A stretch of 64,000 bases of DNA. Origin: Ianthella basta. Lineage: Eukaryota; Porifera; Demospongiae; Verongiida; Ianthellidae. The stretch spans positions 8,275,915-8,339,914 of the forward strand of contig OZ025870.1 in the NCBI GenBank assembly GCA_964019415.1. The letters run 5' to 3'. The position numbers were made by a program, and so were the translations under genes. The notes beneath the pieces were generated by a model that saw only the letters and a program-made list of their open reading frames with translations, made no database searches and had not been told where the DNA came from. Positions 36,301 to 42,294 of the stretch are shown here, one piece after another. Every line of letters starts with the position of its first letter. Positions within the stretch are counted from its first letter, which is position 1.

Positions 36301-37996
36301 TGTTCCTGTGGTATACATGCATGTTTGAATAATGTGAGTTTGTAACTGCTAAACAGTTTCACATGCAAATCGCAAACGCAATCTTGTGTATTGGTGCACC
36401 TGCACTGCAAGAGTTTTAATATAAAGTTTGTACATATCACACTATTATGAGGTAAATGCAGTGCTGTATTTCCTTTTGTCTCTTAATCAACAGTGGGGCT
36501 ATACACCTCTTTTAAGGGCAGTGGCCGAGGGTCATGCTGATGTTGTCCGATTCTTACTGGAATGTGGTGGTGATGTCCTTGCACAGACTAATGTGAGTAT
36601 GTCAGAGCAGCCTAGTGTCTTCTCGCATTTGGGCCTATATTATTAGACATATGCGTAAAATGTAGCCTGGGCCATTTAGTAGAATTTTCTGTGTGACTTC
36701 AATGTGTATCTGTGTATACTGTCTATGATATGTGTGTATAAAATGTGACATATTACATGACTAAACAACCAGGTGATAATATGTACCGTATAGCGGGAAA
36801 ATTTTGCGGAAGAAAATTTCGCAATTTTGTTCAAACCCAAAATTTCGCGGTTTTAATTTCGTGATTTCTGACCTCCAAAAGATCTCCTTGGCAGGCAAAC
36901 TACTTAGTTGAAAGGAATGTTTGGGCACAGAACAGTAACATAGCACTTAAACGGCTAAATCCACTTCTGCGCTTTGTGGCGGCCATCTTATTATGACATT
37001 TGCATATAATTATAATCATATGTGGAGAAAATTCGCGATGGAAATTTTCGCGAATTTGGTCAAATTGCGAAAATTGCGAACATTAAACCTCACGAGATTT
37101 TCCCGCTCTACGGTATCTGGAGTGTCACTAAAATTACGTATATCTCATACTTGAACTATAGATGTAATACTATTCCACAGCTAATGCTCCACTCCACTCC
37201 TACTTTCCCTTTCCATCAGTGTTGTACCAAAATGGGTATGCAATCACTTGTTCAATTTCAGATACATCAGCAATGAGGACAAATCTCTGTCTAACATTTC
37301 CCTCGATGCATTTCTTGACACCTTTGCCCATGATTTGTGCTGAGCAGTATAGTACTTAACCGCCTTCATGCATATGTACCATCACTGCCATACATAAACT
37401 GAGAATGGTCCTTCCCTATTACTAAGTCTTGTGGATTGAACTGGCTTTGTTTGTTGTTTTACTGTGTAAATGAATGAAATGACACTTTTCTCCTGAAAGA
37501 CAAGGAAATGCTACAGAAGTGCACACATTTACTGTTCTCTTTTGAGCACATTTCTGCCATTTTTTAAGTTCTCAGCCATTTTCCCTCTTCGGTCTGCCTG
37601 TACAGCATGGGGAATCTACCCTCCAGATAGCTGTCAGAGAAGGGCACCTAGACATGGTCAAGATGCTCGTTCAAGTGTACCGAGAATTATGTATGGACCA
37701 CACTGTTGGCCAGTACCACATGAACCTTGCTGAAGATCACCATCATGAACATTTGGTGGAATACCTCTCAAGTGAATTCCCTACACTAAAGAGGAAGGTG
37801 GGCTCTGTACATTTACTGTGCTTTACGTATAATGCCTGTCTAGCTAATGTTTAGACTGGCCATGTACTGGCTGGTCTGCAATACTGTTTATGATGTATTT
37901 ATGTGTTCATCCCTTTGTGTGCAGGTGCAAGTGCCACAACCGACTATGTATCCCAATGTGTGGTCTATATCTGGTGATCAGGACTACTGGCACTAA
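7424..37996 (+). CDS. Gene 1: CARD-like / module X / ankyrin-repeat protein, 20 exons
   Basis: Exons joined at GT-AG sites: 7424-7832, 7914-7982, 10171-10265, 10579-10810, 14374-15239, 16465-16590, 16911-17027, 18004-18105, 21046-21249, 21683-21781, 23264-23467, 25084-25182, 28675-28878, 29390-29488, 30910-31113, 31795-31893, 35815-36018, 36494-36592, 37606-37797, 37925-37996. They total 3795 nt and stay in one frame to a TAA, giving 1264 residues. Layout: CARD-like 1-90, polar linker to about 165, second CARD-like 170-240, module X 269-557, linker 558-599, ankyrin repeats 600-1220, short tail. There is no signal peptide or membrane segment, so it is probably cytosolic. CARD plus ankyrin suggests a scaffold or sensor in immune or death signalling, which is inference. 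Exon 3 is the weakest join (donor GTTTGA). The start is the first ATG of exon 1; a pyrimidine-rich AG two bases upstream leaves room for a 5' noncoding exon. Confidence 0.8.
7914..7982 (+). CDS. Gene 1 exon 2: short phase 1-1 linker
   Basis: A 69-nt exon between TCTAG and CAG|GTGAGT, encoding 23 residues beginning GLSLHVLPG and ending GTS. It aligns in position and edges with exon 2 of gene 2 (42508-42600): both start GATTGTC and both end in ACCTCAG|GT. No domain is seen. Confidence 0.65.
8170..8500 (+). mobile_element. Penelope-like element relic with decayed hammerhead core
   Basis: CTGATGA (8439-8445), then AGGCC-TATG-TGGCC, then AAAACGTC (8460-8467). This is the hammerhead layout with the first G of GAAA changed to A. 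Upstream sequence (GACC.ATCAAA repeats and ATGTGTAC) resembles the flank of the intact hammerheads at 33.4 and 34.1 kb. Helix I pairing is lost. Lies in a gene 1 intron. Confidence 0.45.
8500..10110. other. Gene 1 intron, no exon supported
   Basis: Open stretches at 8433-8798 and 8855-9040 have no recognisable domain. G-rich and C-rich runs occur at about 9287-9300 and 9720-9750. Confidence 0.4.
10100..10145 (+). mobile_element. Hammerhead-like relic beside gene 1 exon 3
   Basis: AAGCCC-TAAAAT-GGGA-CGAAACGTTTG keeps the second stem, GAAA and the palindromic AACGTT. The conserved CTGANGA is degraded. It is probably the end of an old Penelope-like insertion. Confidence 0.3.
10171..10265 (+). 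CDS. Gene 1 exon 3 (tentative): first helices of second CARD-like domain
   Basis: A 95-nt open segment after TTCATCAG, with the phase 1 entry and phase 0 exit needed to join exons 2 and 4. It encodes SNMEIFEETLLSCLHQCVVQ near its end, which looks like an amphipathic helix suited to the start of a death fold. The donor would be CAA|GTTTGA, which is weak. The acceptor lies about 30 bp after a hammerhead-like relic (10112-10140). Transcript data could move this exon. Confidence 0.4.
10579..10810 (+). CDS. Gene 1 exon 4: core of second CARD-like domain
   Basis: Phase 0 to phase 1 exon after TTGGCAG, donor CAG|GTGAGA. The start reads ALHVRDMIGD, then MGQVIEVLLGKENEAFYTF and RRSNYESWACELE. These match the later helices of a CARD ('v.klLdlL..kg..aF..F...Lr...y..la..L'). 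The last 30 residues are a serine/threonine-rich linker. With exon 1 this gives a tandem CARD arrangement, as seen in some animal adaptor proteins. Confidence 0.65.
10811..13190. other. Gene 1 intron with a short hairpin
   Basis: No exon supported. An inverted repeat with about 23-nt arms (12401-12423 and 12448-12471) can fold. A GGGGCTGCCGC at 11918 is the reverse complement of GCGGCAGCCCC at 12427. Confidence 0.4.
12940..13680. repeat. Dispersed repeat with internal palindrome, older copy
   Basis: Shares blocks in the same order with 26650-27510: a CTTCTT tract, GAGACATTGCTAC, GAGCTCCAGG.T.AAGAAA, AAAGTACAGAA, and the GATGTAGGGATGGCA hairpin arms. This copy's arms (about 13447-13556 and 13583-13650) are more diverged. 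Confidence 0.6.
14374..15239 (+). CDS. Gene 1 exon 5: large single-exon module X
   Basis: An 866-nt exon entered in phase 1 and left in phase 0, encoding 289 residues without a named domain I can assign with confidence. The first half is helical, including a W-N-D-L-H-F-L stretch and a Y-K-S-H-L-R-A-F segment. The second half looks alpha/beta: it has CLDLWTRFLVEALEIPED, then a strand pair around STILIFKIPHSFA, then VVWMIMELGILRVHAIGIF. I recall a similar two-part pattern (W..LL..y...l..f...t, then l..GSi.l.f.iP) in other sponge and cnidarian ankyrin or death-fold proteins. The paralogous exon at 53067-53929 is very similar and one codon shorter. The donor GT is the first unit of a long (GT)n tract. 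Confidence 0.8.
15240..15346 (+). repeat. (GT)n microsatellite at exon 5 splice donor
   Basis: The tract begins at the donor GT itself (CCAAG|GTGTGTGTGCG) and runs for about 100 nt with a few C interruptions. The paralogous exon has the same arrangement. Confidence 0.95.
15380..16200 (+). other. Insert in intron 5 with a long open frame
   Basis: About 850 bp present in gene 1 and absent from the corresponding gene 2 intron. Contains an open frame from 15826 with WQFSHAEAKWKKVQKR and LLLPWNRFVTTMVVTFEAAD. I recognise no family. It could be a transposon fragment or an alternative exon. Confidence 0.3.
16465..16590 (+). CDS. Gene 1 exon 6: linker between module X and ankyrins
   Basis: A 126-nt exon, phase 0-0, between TTGACATAG and GAA|GTGAGG, encoding 42 residues including LVDLVLKPKQAHLDTVQPYS. 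The same exon occurs at 54145-54270 with about six residue changes, which supports it as coding. No domain is recognised. Confidence 0.6.
16911..17027 (+). CDS. Gene 1 exon 7: first ankyrin repeat
   Basis: A 117-nt phase 0-0 exon after TATACATAG, donor GAG|GTGTGT. It encodes PVEDLLLAAEEGRLNDVQSL followed by LDGG and an acidic end. This is a capping-type ankyrin repeat that lacks the TPLH start. Its paralogue is 54502-54618. Confidence 0.8.
17243..17833. mobile_element. Non-autonomous DNA transposon with long terminal inverted repeats
   Basis: Arms of about 120 bp: AGAGATGAGAGTATGCAAC at the left, its reverse complement at the right end. Inside both arms lies ACGTCACAC.TGGGCATGG with few mismatches. 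Both ends are flanked by TA, suggesting a TA target-site duplication. The interior (about 17390-17690) has no intact transposase. It lies in the intron between the first two ankyrin exons of gene 1; the gene 2 intron lacks it. Confidence 0.75.
18004..18105 (+). CDS. Gene 1 exon 8: second ankyrin repeat
   Basis: A 102-nt phase 0-0 exon encoding EGWTATLKAAYKGHLTVLET and LIEHYSGN. It fits the ankyrin pattern G-x-T-x-L..A...GH..v...L. Its paralogue at 55612-55713 is nearly identical. The intron before it contains a TIR element (17243-17833). Confidence 0.82.
18429..18780. repeat. Dispersed repeat family R1, copy 1
   Basis: About 350 bp sharing TTAGTGG.ACTGGGTG, GATGAGCTCTCTGTT, ATATCCGTAAACATGGC, GACTATGGGTTTCAAACTTG and GTGACACTT.ATACATAG with copies at 31321-31644 and, partly, 59041-59222. 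Confidence 0.7.
18808..20270 (+). pseudogene. Penelope-like retroelement reverse transcriptase, decayed
   Basis: Broken coding sequence across several frames. The N-terminal part (from 18808) runs to DDRNIVILPMDK, followed after a frameshift by GSATVILGQMDC. Next come VSLFTNVPVDEALLVIIE (RT motif A region), VKVVAMGSLFSPIVANIF (motif B), LRYVDDVFTTWP (motif C) and THINRYLHFNSHHP, which is typical of Penelope-like elements. Stops and shifts occur throughout. A 108-bp segment containing motif A is tandemly duplicated (19640-19855). No endonuclease domain is seen. Confidence 0.72.
19640..19855 (+). repeat. 108-bp tandem duplication inside the RT relic
   Basis: Two adjacent copies of a segment starting GCCTGTTCACCAATGTCCCA and ending CCATTCCAGACTTTT, differing at two or three positions. 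Confidence 0.85.
20270..20345 (+). mobile_element. tRNA-like SINE head
   Basis: Contains an A-box-like TGGCTAGAGCACTGG and a B-box GGTTTGATTCC about 30 nt apart. A five-pair stem (CTGGC/GCCAG) closes a 7-nt loop in the anticodon-arm position. The acceptor stem does not pair and position 33 is not U, so it is not a functional tRNA. Confidence 0.5.
21046..21249 (+). CDS. Gene 1 exon 9: ankyrin module 1, double repeat
   Basis: A 204-nt phase 0-0 exon encoding two ankyrin repeats: NAFHCCAAGGHIAVAHFLAP, then GYTALHWATQEGQLSMVEYL. The donor is GAG|GTTGGC. It is the first of five homologous 204-nt exons. Confidence 0.88.
21683..21781 (+). CDS. Gene 1 exon 10: ankyrin module 1, single repeat
   Basis: A 99-nt phase 0-0 exon starting WGKTPLLRAAVNGHAGVARF and ending with LLESGSDVHEQDY; donor GTGAGT. 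One canonical 33-residue ankyrin repeat. Confidence 0.88.
21782..23263. other. Gene 1 intron, nothing recognised
   Basis: About 1.5 kb between ankyrin modules 1 and 2 with no recognised element or exon. Confidence 0.4.
23264..23467 (+). CDS. Gene 1 exon 11: ankyrin module 2, double repeat
   Basis: A 204-nt phase 0-0 exon after CTCTACAG. Contains NAFHLCATHGHVAIAQFLAP and GYTALHMATQHGQLSMVEYL. It diverges from its sisters mainly in the loop between the two repeats. Confidence 0.88.
23625..24060 (+). pseudogene. THAP-type zinc finger fragment
   Basis: HHKCVAGGCSRVSG (C-x4-C) followed by LLHFTKSDSLKKRW, as in a THAP DNA-binding domain. The C-terminal Cys-His half is disrupted. A TGACGTCA palindrome (23636-23643) lies about 100 bp upstream, as it does before the fragment at 57.2 kb. 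Probably transposon-derived. Confidence 0.4.
24060..24720 (+). other. Open stretches of unknown origin in a gene 1 intron
   Basis: Open frames at 24063-24320 and 24450-24665 follow the THAP fragment and may be the rest of the same decayed element. No domain is recognised. Confidence 0.25.
25084..25182 (+). CDS. Gene 1 exon 12: ankyrin module 2, single repeat
   Basis: A 99-nt phase 0-0 exon, WGYTPLLRAMLSGHADVAHF then LLESGSDVHEQAN; donor GTGAGT. Confidence 0.88.
25445..26032. mobile_element. Non-autonomous DNA transposon (TIR about 28 bp)
   Basis: Left end TACTGTATCTGCTCTAAAAA followed by TTTGTCA. The right end is its near reverse complement (TGACGAATTTTTAGAG then TGAATACAGTA). Several internal repeats of GACGAA.ATTAGAG. 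TA borders. No transposase. Confidence 0.7.
26650..27510. repeat. Dispersed repeat with internal foldback, younger copy
   Basis: Same block order as 12940-13680. Ends in the long hairpin at 27246-27503 and a TATATA tract. Confidence 0.6.
27246..27503. repeat. Near-perfect palindrome, arms about 115 bp
   Basis: The left arm (27246-27360) and right arm (27389-27503) are reverse complements with only a few mismatches, around a loop of about 28 nt. A transcript from gene 1 would fold it into a long double-stranded hairpin. Confidence 0.9.
28354..28425 (+). repeat. 21-bp tandem repeat, about 3 copies
   Basis: Units of CTCTCCAATAAGATATAATCG, the middle one with CTATAAG. Confidence 0.8.
28675..28878 (+). 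CDS. Gene 1 exon 13: ankyrin module 3, double repeat
   Basis: A 204-nt phase 0-0 exon after CTCTACAG. Contains NAFHLCAKSGNVAIAEYLAP and GYTALHWATQAGQRSMVEYL; donor AAG|GTTGGC. Confidence 0.88.
29044..29189 (+). mobile_element. Inverted repeat enclosing a hammerhead-like core
   Basis: Arms of about 45 bp (29044-29088 and 29143-29189: ATTGATGAGCAAATT.ACATGG and its complement) flank CTGAAGA-AGGCC-TTCT-GAGCC-AAAACGTT (29101-29129). The core has the CTGANGA element and palindromic AACGTT, but the GAAA is AAAA. Confidence 0.5.
29390..29488 (+). CDS. Gene 1 exon 14: ankyrin module 3, single repeat
   Basis: A 99-nt phase 0-0 exon, SGKTPVLIAVIKGHIDVAGF then LLESGSDVHEQDN; donor GTGAGT. Confidence 0.86.
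30910..31113 (+). CDS. Gene 1 exon 15: ankyrin module 4, double repeat
   Basis: A 204-nt phase 0-0 exon after TTCTACAG. Contains NAFHLCAAGGNVAIAQFLAP and GYTALHWASQEGQLSMGEYL; donor AAG|GTTGGC. Confidence 0.88.
31321..31644. repeat. Dispersed repeat family R1, copy 2
   Basis: Aligns with 18429-18780 over most of its length, including GAAGCCC.GGAAATGACTAT and GGGTTTCAAACTTGGC. Confidence 0.7.
31795..31893 (+). CDS. Gene 1 exon 16: ankyrin module 4, single repeat
   Basis: A 99-nt phase 0-0 exon after GAATAG, CGRSPLLRAVKYGHADVTRF then LLESGSDINEQDN; donor GTGAGT. Confidence 0.86.
33405..33445 (-). ncRNA. Hammerhead ribozyme core (type I, minimal helix III)
   Basis: Reading the minus strand: GCAG-CTGACGA-A-GGCC-TTCA-GGCC-GAAACGTC-CTGC. 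All conserved core bases are present, helix II is GGCC/GGCC, and helix I is GCAG/CTGC. The ACGT of helix III is self-complementary, as expected for dimer-active hammerheads of Penelope-like elements. Confidence 0.72.
34077..34114 (+). ncRNA. Hammerhead ribozyme core (type I, minimal helix III)
   Basis: GCAG-CTGACGA (34082-34088)-A-GGCC-TTTG-GGCC-GAAACGTC (34102-34109)-CTGC. The core is intact, helices I and II pair fully, and helix III is the palindrome ACGT with GUC as the cleavage triplet. It is the inverted counterpart of the core at 33.4 kb. Confidence 0.75.
35815..36018 (+). CDS. Gene 1 exon 17: ankyrin module 5, double repeat
   Basis: A 204-nt phase 0-0 exon after CTCTACAG. Contains NAFHLCAASGEVAIAQFLAP and GYSALHWATQEGQLHMVVFL. 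It is the most diverged copy at its end (LEAQDK); donor AAG|GTTGGC. Confidence 0.88.
36494..36592 (+). CDS. Gene 1 exon 18: ankyrin module 5, single repeat
   Basis: A 99-nt phase 0-0 exon, WGYTPLLRAVAEGHADVVRF then LLECGGDVLAQTN; donor GTGAGT. Confidence 0.88.
36784..37115. mobile_element. MITE with TACCGTATAGCGGGAAA ends
   Basis: Left end TACCGTATAGCGGGAAAATT, right end TTTTCCCGCTCTACGGTA. Internal sequence is rich in TTTCGCGAATTT-type blocks in both orientations. About 332 bp, TA at both borders, no coding capacity. Confidence 0.72.
37606..37797 (+). CDS. Gene 1 exon 19: last ankyrin repeat and degenerate cap
   Basis: A 192-nt phase 0-0 exon after TGTACAG, donor AAG|GTGGGC. ESTLQIAVREGHLDMVKMLV is a recognisable ankyrin repeat. 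The histidine-rich remainder with HLVEYLSSEFPTLKRK looks like a diverged closing helix pair. Confidence 0.75.
37925..37996 (+). CDS. Gene 1 exon 20: C-terminal tail and stop
   Basis: A 72-nt last exon after TGTGCAG, phase 0, encoding VQVPQPTMYPNVWSISGDQD then YWH and TAA. No domain. A possible ATTAAA polyadenylation signal lies at about 38255-38260. Confidence 0.6.
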   Translation: MQVPQPTMYPNVWSISGDQDYWH

Positions 37997-38509
37997 TGTC
38001 ATCTTGCATGTACTGTATTGTATAGGATGCTCATGATGTACATTATTGCATGAATGAATTCAGTCCCATGGTTTATACAGTGTTATGCTTTCTGTAGCTG
38101 AGTTATTCTGTGTGGTAATGGCAATGGTTGCCAGTGTATATGGCAGAAATGTCAAATCAGTGTTCAATTCATCTCACTGGAAGATACGTCAATATTTATG
38201 ATGAAAAAGTTAACATTAATTTTACTGAAAACGGACCAAACATACGGTAGATAAATTAAAATTCTGTATGAATGTTGCTATAATTGTTATTGATAAAGAG
38301 TTATTATACCTCTGCATGAGTCATTCATGATCAAAAAAGGAAACTTATACTGTATAATTATAATTATAATTATAGATTCTGTATTATAATGTATGTATAT
38401 ATTACAACATATTTTCTTGGAGGGTATGCATATGGACATGTACAATACTACTCTGTGTTATTGTGGCTATGGCCATGAACAGTAACTATATATTATTATG
38501 CACATACAA

Positions 38510-40060
38510 GGTGGGGTATGTGATGTGAATACCTTTCGAGGTATTTGTCTCACCTCTGTGGTCAGCAAGGTATTATGTAAGATCCTAGAAAGTAGACTGT
38601 CAAGTATGGCTGAGGAGATTGGTCTCATTGCAGAGGAGCAGGTTTGTTTCCGCAGGAACAGAGGGTGTAGGGACCAAATACTGTTGTTGGTGTTGCTAGG
38701 CCAAGCAGAGATGGTCAAATGGAACGATGGCATGCTAGTAGCATTAATTGATTGACTTTTCGAAAACCTATGACAAGGTGGATCAGGATAAGTTGTGGTC
38801 TTGTCTCCAGAGTGTGGGGGTGAAGGGAGGTTTTTAAGGTTTCTGCAGGAGTTGTATGAAGGGAGTGTGCGTAAAGTGAAGGTGGAGGGACAAGTTAGTG
38901 AGGGCTTTAAGGTGAACATTGGACTACAACAAGGATGTGTCTTGACGCAGTTACTGTTCTCTTTATACATCAACGGTGCTGTAAAGAAGCTGAAGCAGGG
39001 GAAATGTGGCATAGAGTGTGGTGATGAGATCGTTCCTGGTCTGCTGTTTGCTGACAACACATGCTTAGTATATAGCTTCTGATGCACCAGATTTGATGAG
39101 GAGCATGGATGTGTTGGTGGAATGGTGTGACAATCAATGTGGCCAAGTCTGGAATCATGCATATTCACAATAGAAAGGTGGGAAGGTGTGAGATGACTTA
39201 TGAGGTGGATGGGGAGACAATTCCCATGGTTTCTTGTTACAAGTATTTGGGCTGCATTATTGATGAACACCTTGATCTGAAGGAGATGGTAGAAGATAGG
39301 GCAGAGGCTGGGAGAAGGGCTCTGAGAGCTTGTTTTCAAAGGTGACGGGCAGAGATTGGTAATATGACAGTTGGTATATTTAGGAAGTTAATGGGGTCAC
39401 TGATTGAGTCGGCCTTGATGTATGGGGCTGAGATTTGGGGATATAGTAGACATTTGGAAGCTATTGAGTGAGCAGGTTCAACTATGTGCCCTCCGAATGT
39501 ATTTTGGTGTGGGCACACTTCACCCTAAGACATCCCTTTGGTTTGAAATGGAGATGATGCCCTTGGTGTGGAAGGCGAAGATGCGGTGTGTACAATTCTG
39601 GTTGTAGGTGATGAGTGATGAGGCTTATGAGGGCAGGTTATTGAGGAAGATCGCTAGACACTCTGTGGGATGTGGTAAGGTGCTTGGGTGAAGAACATGG
39701 CTAAATGTGTTGCCGACTTTGGGTGGAGTGGTATGGGAGTGGATGTGGTGAAGAATCTGTCTGATTCAGAGATTCAGAAGATGTTGGCGAGTGTTGCCTG
39801 GAGGAGGGTGACGTCAATGATGAAAGAGGACATGAAAGACAAGCCAAAGCTGAGTATACTCAGAGAGATTGCTGATCTTAAGCTAGATGATGAGTGATGA
39901 CAGAGTTTGCAAAGAGTGTCAGAGTGGAGAAGTTGAGGATGTCTGTCATTGGCTGCTACAATGCCCTGCCTGGGACCACATCAGACAGCCTGTTTACACA
40001 GCCTGGGATGGACATCTGACCACAGGGGACCTCTATTAAAAAGTGGACTGCCATCATTCC
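38510..40060 (+). pseudogene. Non-LTR retrotransposon reverse transcriptase, broken
   Basis: Order of conserved pieces: FRGICLTSVVSKVLCKILES, then EEQVCFRRNRGCRDQI, LVALID-x-FSKTYDKVD (motif A, split by a frameshift at about 38750), GLQQGCVLTQLLFSLYINGA (motif B), GLLFADNTCLVY (motif C, with the second Asp of ADD changed to Asn), SCYKYLGCIID, ALMYGAEIWG, and a terminal CKECQSGEVEDVCHWLLQC zinc-knuckle-like motif near 39915. Several stops. The 5' part (endonuclease) is missing. Lies just 3' of gene 1. Confidence 0.78.
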
Positions 40061-41100
40061 GTCCTCAGCTTGTACCTACATTAGTATTATGAAATGAATC
40101 AGAGCCATGTGGCATGCCCGTTTTGGTCTATGACTCTATTATTCATGTAACCACTTCCTTCACATGTCCATGTTAGTCTATGTACCTTTGTGATAGTGCT
40201 ACATTGGACCTATCTGTGTCCTAGCACCTCTGGTGCAGTGCACTCTAATAATGATTGGTTGCATAATTGATTGATATGCATGTACGATTGTCCTCTCTCC
40301 CCATGCAATTCCTGTTTGATTTTAAATATAGCTATATGACAAAATGACTTGATTACATCTATTACAGAGTAATTATAAGTTATAATTATTATATTTAAGC
40401 AGAAGGTGGCGCTGGGATGGCTTGGTAATGCAGTTATCAATGTAGTTTGTGGTGTGATATGATCGAATTCATGAGTTTGAAGCCCTAGGCCTAGGCCTGT
40501 TAGTGTATACAGATGCAGATTTTAATTGTTAGACATTAATTATAATTATGTGGATTTCAATTATAATAATGACTTTCGGATGTACTAATGCTGTTGAAAT
40601 GTGATATCCTTTATTTGATATTATCTGTCCATATACTCAACTATAGACTTATTTTATCATGAGTTATTCCATGTGGCCATTGCTATTATTTATAATTATA
40701 GTGTAGTTGAACACTTGCACAAGTGAGAAGGCTTGCTATTTATGACAATACTTAGGCAATGTCATGTCACTTATTGCAACTGGGTGAGATTAATTCAAAG
40801 GATTGATTATATTGCTTGTAATCACTAAAACTCTCTCATTGTGCTCCCCAGATGATGACCTCCATATCCATGCATGAGTGCATGTGGAGCTCTTTCCAAG
40901 GACCCAGACGCTGGTTATAATTAGTGTCGATGTAGTGCCCATGTACCCTAGAGTTGTCCTCAAGTGTGAATTGGATTTGGAATGTTGTATGTGTGTGCAT
41001 ATGCTGCATGAGTATGTGTGTGTGTGCCGGGTGTATGTATGTGTCCTAAAATGTACCTGTACATGTGTGTGCCAGGTGTATATGCACATGTCTGTGCTGA

Positions 41101-41196
<96 letters not shown>

Positions 41197-42100
41197 ATGT
41201 GGTCTGCATGTGTGTGCTAGGTTCATTGCAGTTCATGGCCAGCATGTGCCTTGTACTGTTACCCTGTAACATTGCCATTAGAACCTGATGAGACCTGCTC
41301 CATCAGGTGTTACCAAGGTCATGTGTTGGGCAGTCCTATGATTTTAGAATGCCTACAATTACAGATGTGAATCCCTTCAAGGAGTGCAGGTGGCATCCCA
41401 AAGGATTCCAGTGGCTTTTTGGGTAACCGAGGGAGTGCATAAGTTAGAGGTGAGATATTAAGGTAAGACAAGTTTAGGTATAAACAGCATTAATATTCCC
41501 CTTCCCCTTCCACACATCGTATATATAATGTATAATTGTGCATGCATCATTGCCTCTTGTGGTAGAAGATAGCCCTGATATATCTCCTCAAACTGTCACG
41601 GGAGATGGCACAGAGCAGTTGGAGGAGTTGATGAGATACCGCACAGAGGAGAGACACACTGTACATATATGGAGTGTGTCTCTATATTGAACTGCTATTA
41701 CAAGTACAATAATTAGCTAAATACATGAATAAACTATGTAAATAGTGTATAGTCAGTACCCAAGCAATGAAGTCAGTTGACCGTCACCTGTATATAATGT
41801 ACGATGGAGTTGCACCAGCTACCAGTGTACCATGTGTACACATCATGCATATGTGTCGTTGTGAGTATGCACATCAATGCTGTGTGACTGTGTTCAGCAA
41901 GCAGCGTGGGTACTATATTCGACTAACACACTCTGTGCACTGTATAGTAGTTATTACAATCAGATGGAGAGGCGGAAGCAGACTCTACAGTCAGCTCTAC
42001 TGTCACCCGCGTACCGTCCTTGGTCAGTATGACCATGTACAAGACATAGCTCTAGTGTTCTGTTGCATGTCACGTTAACAGCGAATGCGTCAGTGGCGAG
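40060..42100. other. Spacer between gene 1 and gene 2
   Basis: AT-rich with TATAATTATAATTA-type runs and the microsatellite at 41.1 kb. No supported exon. Confidence 0.45.
41103..41196 (+). repeat. (GT)n microsatellite
   Basis: About 46 GT units with one ATG interruption. Confidence 0.95.
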
Positions 42101-42106
42101 CTCCCG

Positions 42107-42134
42107 TATAAACCCGATGTGACGTCACAGACAA
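42107..42134 (+). promoter_or_regulatory. CRE-like palindrome before gene 2 start
   Basis: TGACGTCA at 42120-42127, the binding site of CREB/ATF factors, 8 bp upstream of the first ATG. A TATAAA at 42107-42112 is too close to the ATG to act as its TATA box unless the start is downstream. Confidence 0.4.
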
Positions 42135-42294
42135 ATGGAGACAGGAAATGAGGCCGCGGATATATCAGACAAGCCAGGCATGGAAGAGACCCGGTCTGGT
42201 GCGTCGCGATCACTGTTGGACATTGAAAAGTCTGAAACAGACTCCACGACAGGACCACTGACCGCCAGCCCTACAGAAAAGTGGCGAGATGATG
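42135..42294 (+). CDS. Gene 2 exon 1: low-complexity N-terminus
   Basis: ATG in a good context (ACAAATGG) 8 bp after a TGACGTCAC motif. Encodes 53 residues starting METGNEAADISDKPG, polar and acidic, and ends ATG|GTAAAC in phase 1. It shares the METxxx start and exit phase with gene 1 exon 1 but has no CARD. Confidence 0.5.

Noticed and set aside
38467..39339. 290-residue minus-strand open frame
   Set aside because: It is antisense to the LINE reverse transcriptase, whose motifs lie on the plus strand.
42107..42112. TATA box for gene 2
   Set aside because: It lies only 23 bp before the ATG, too close for a normal TATA-to-start distance plus a 5' leader.
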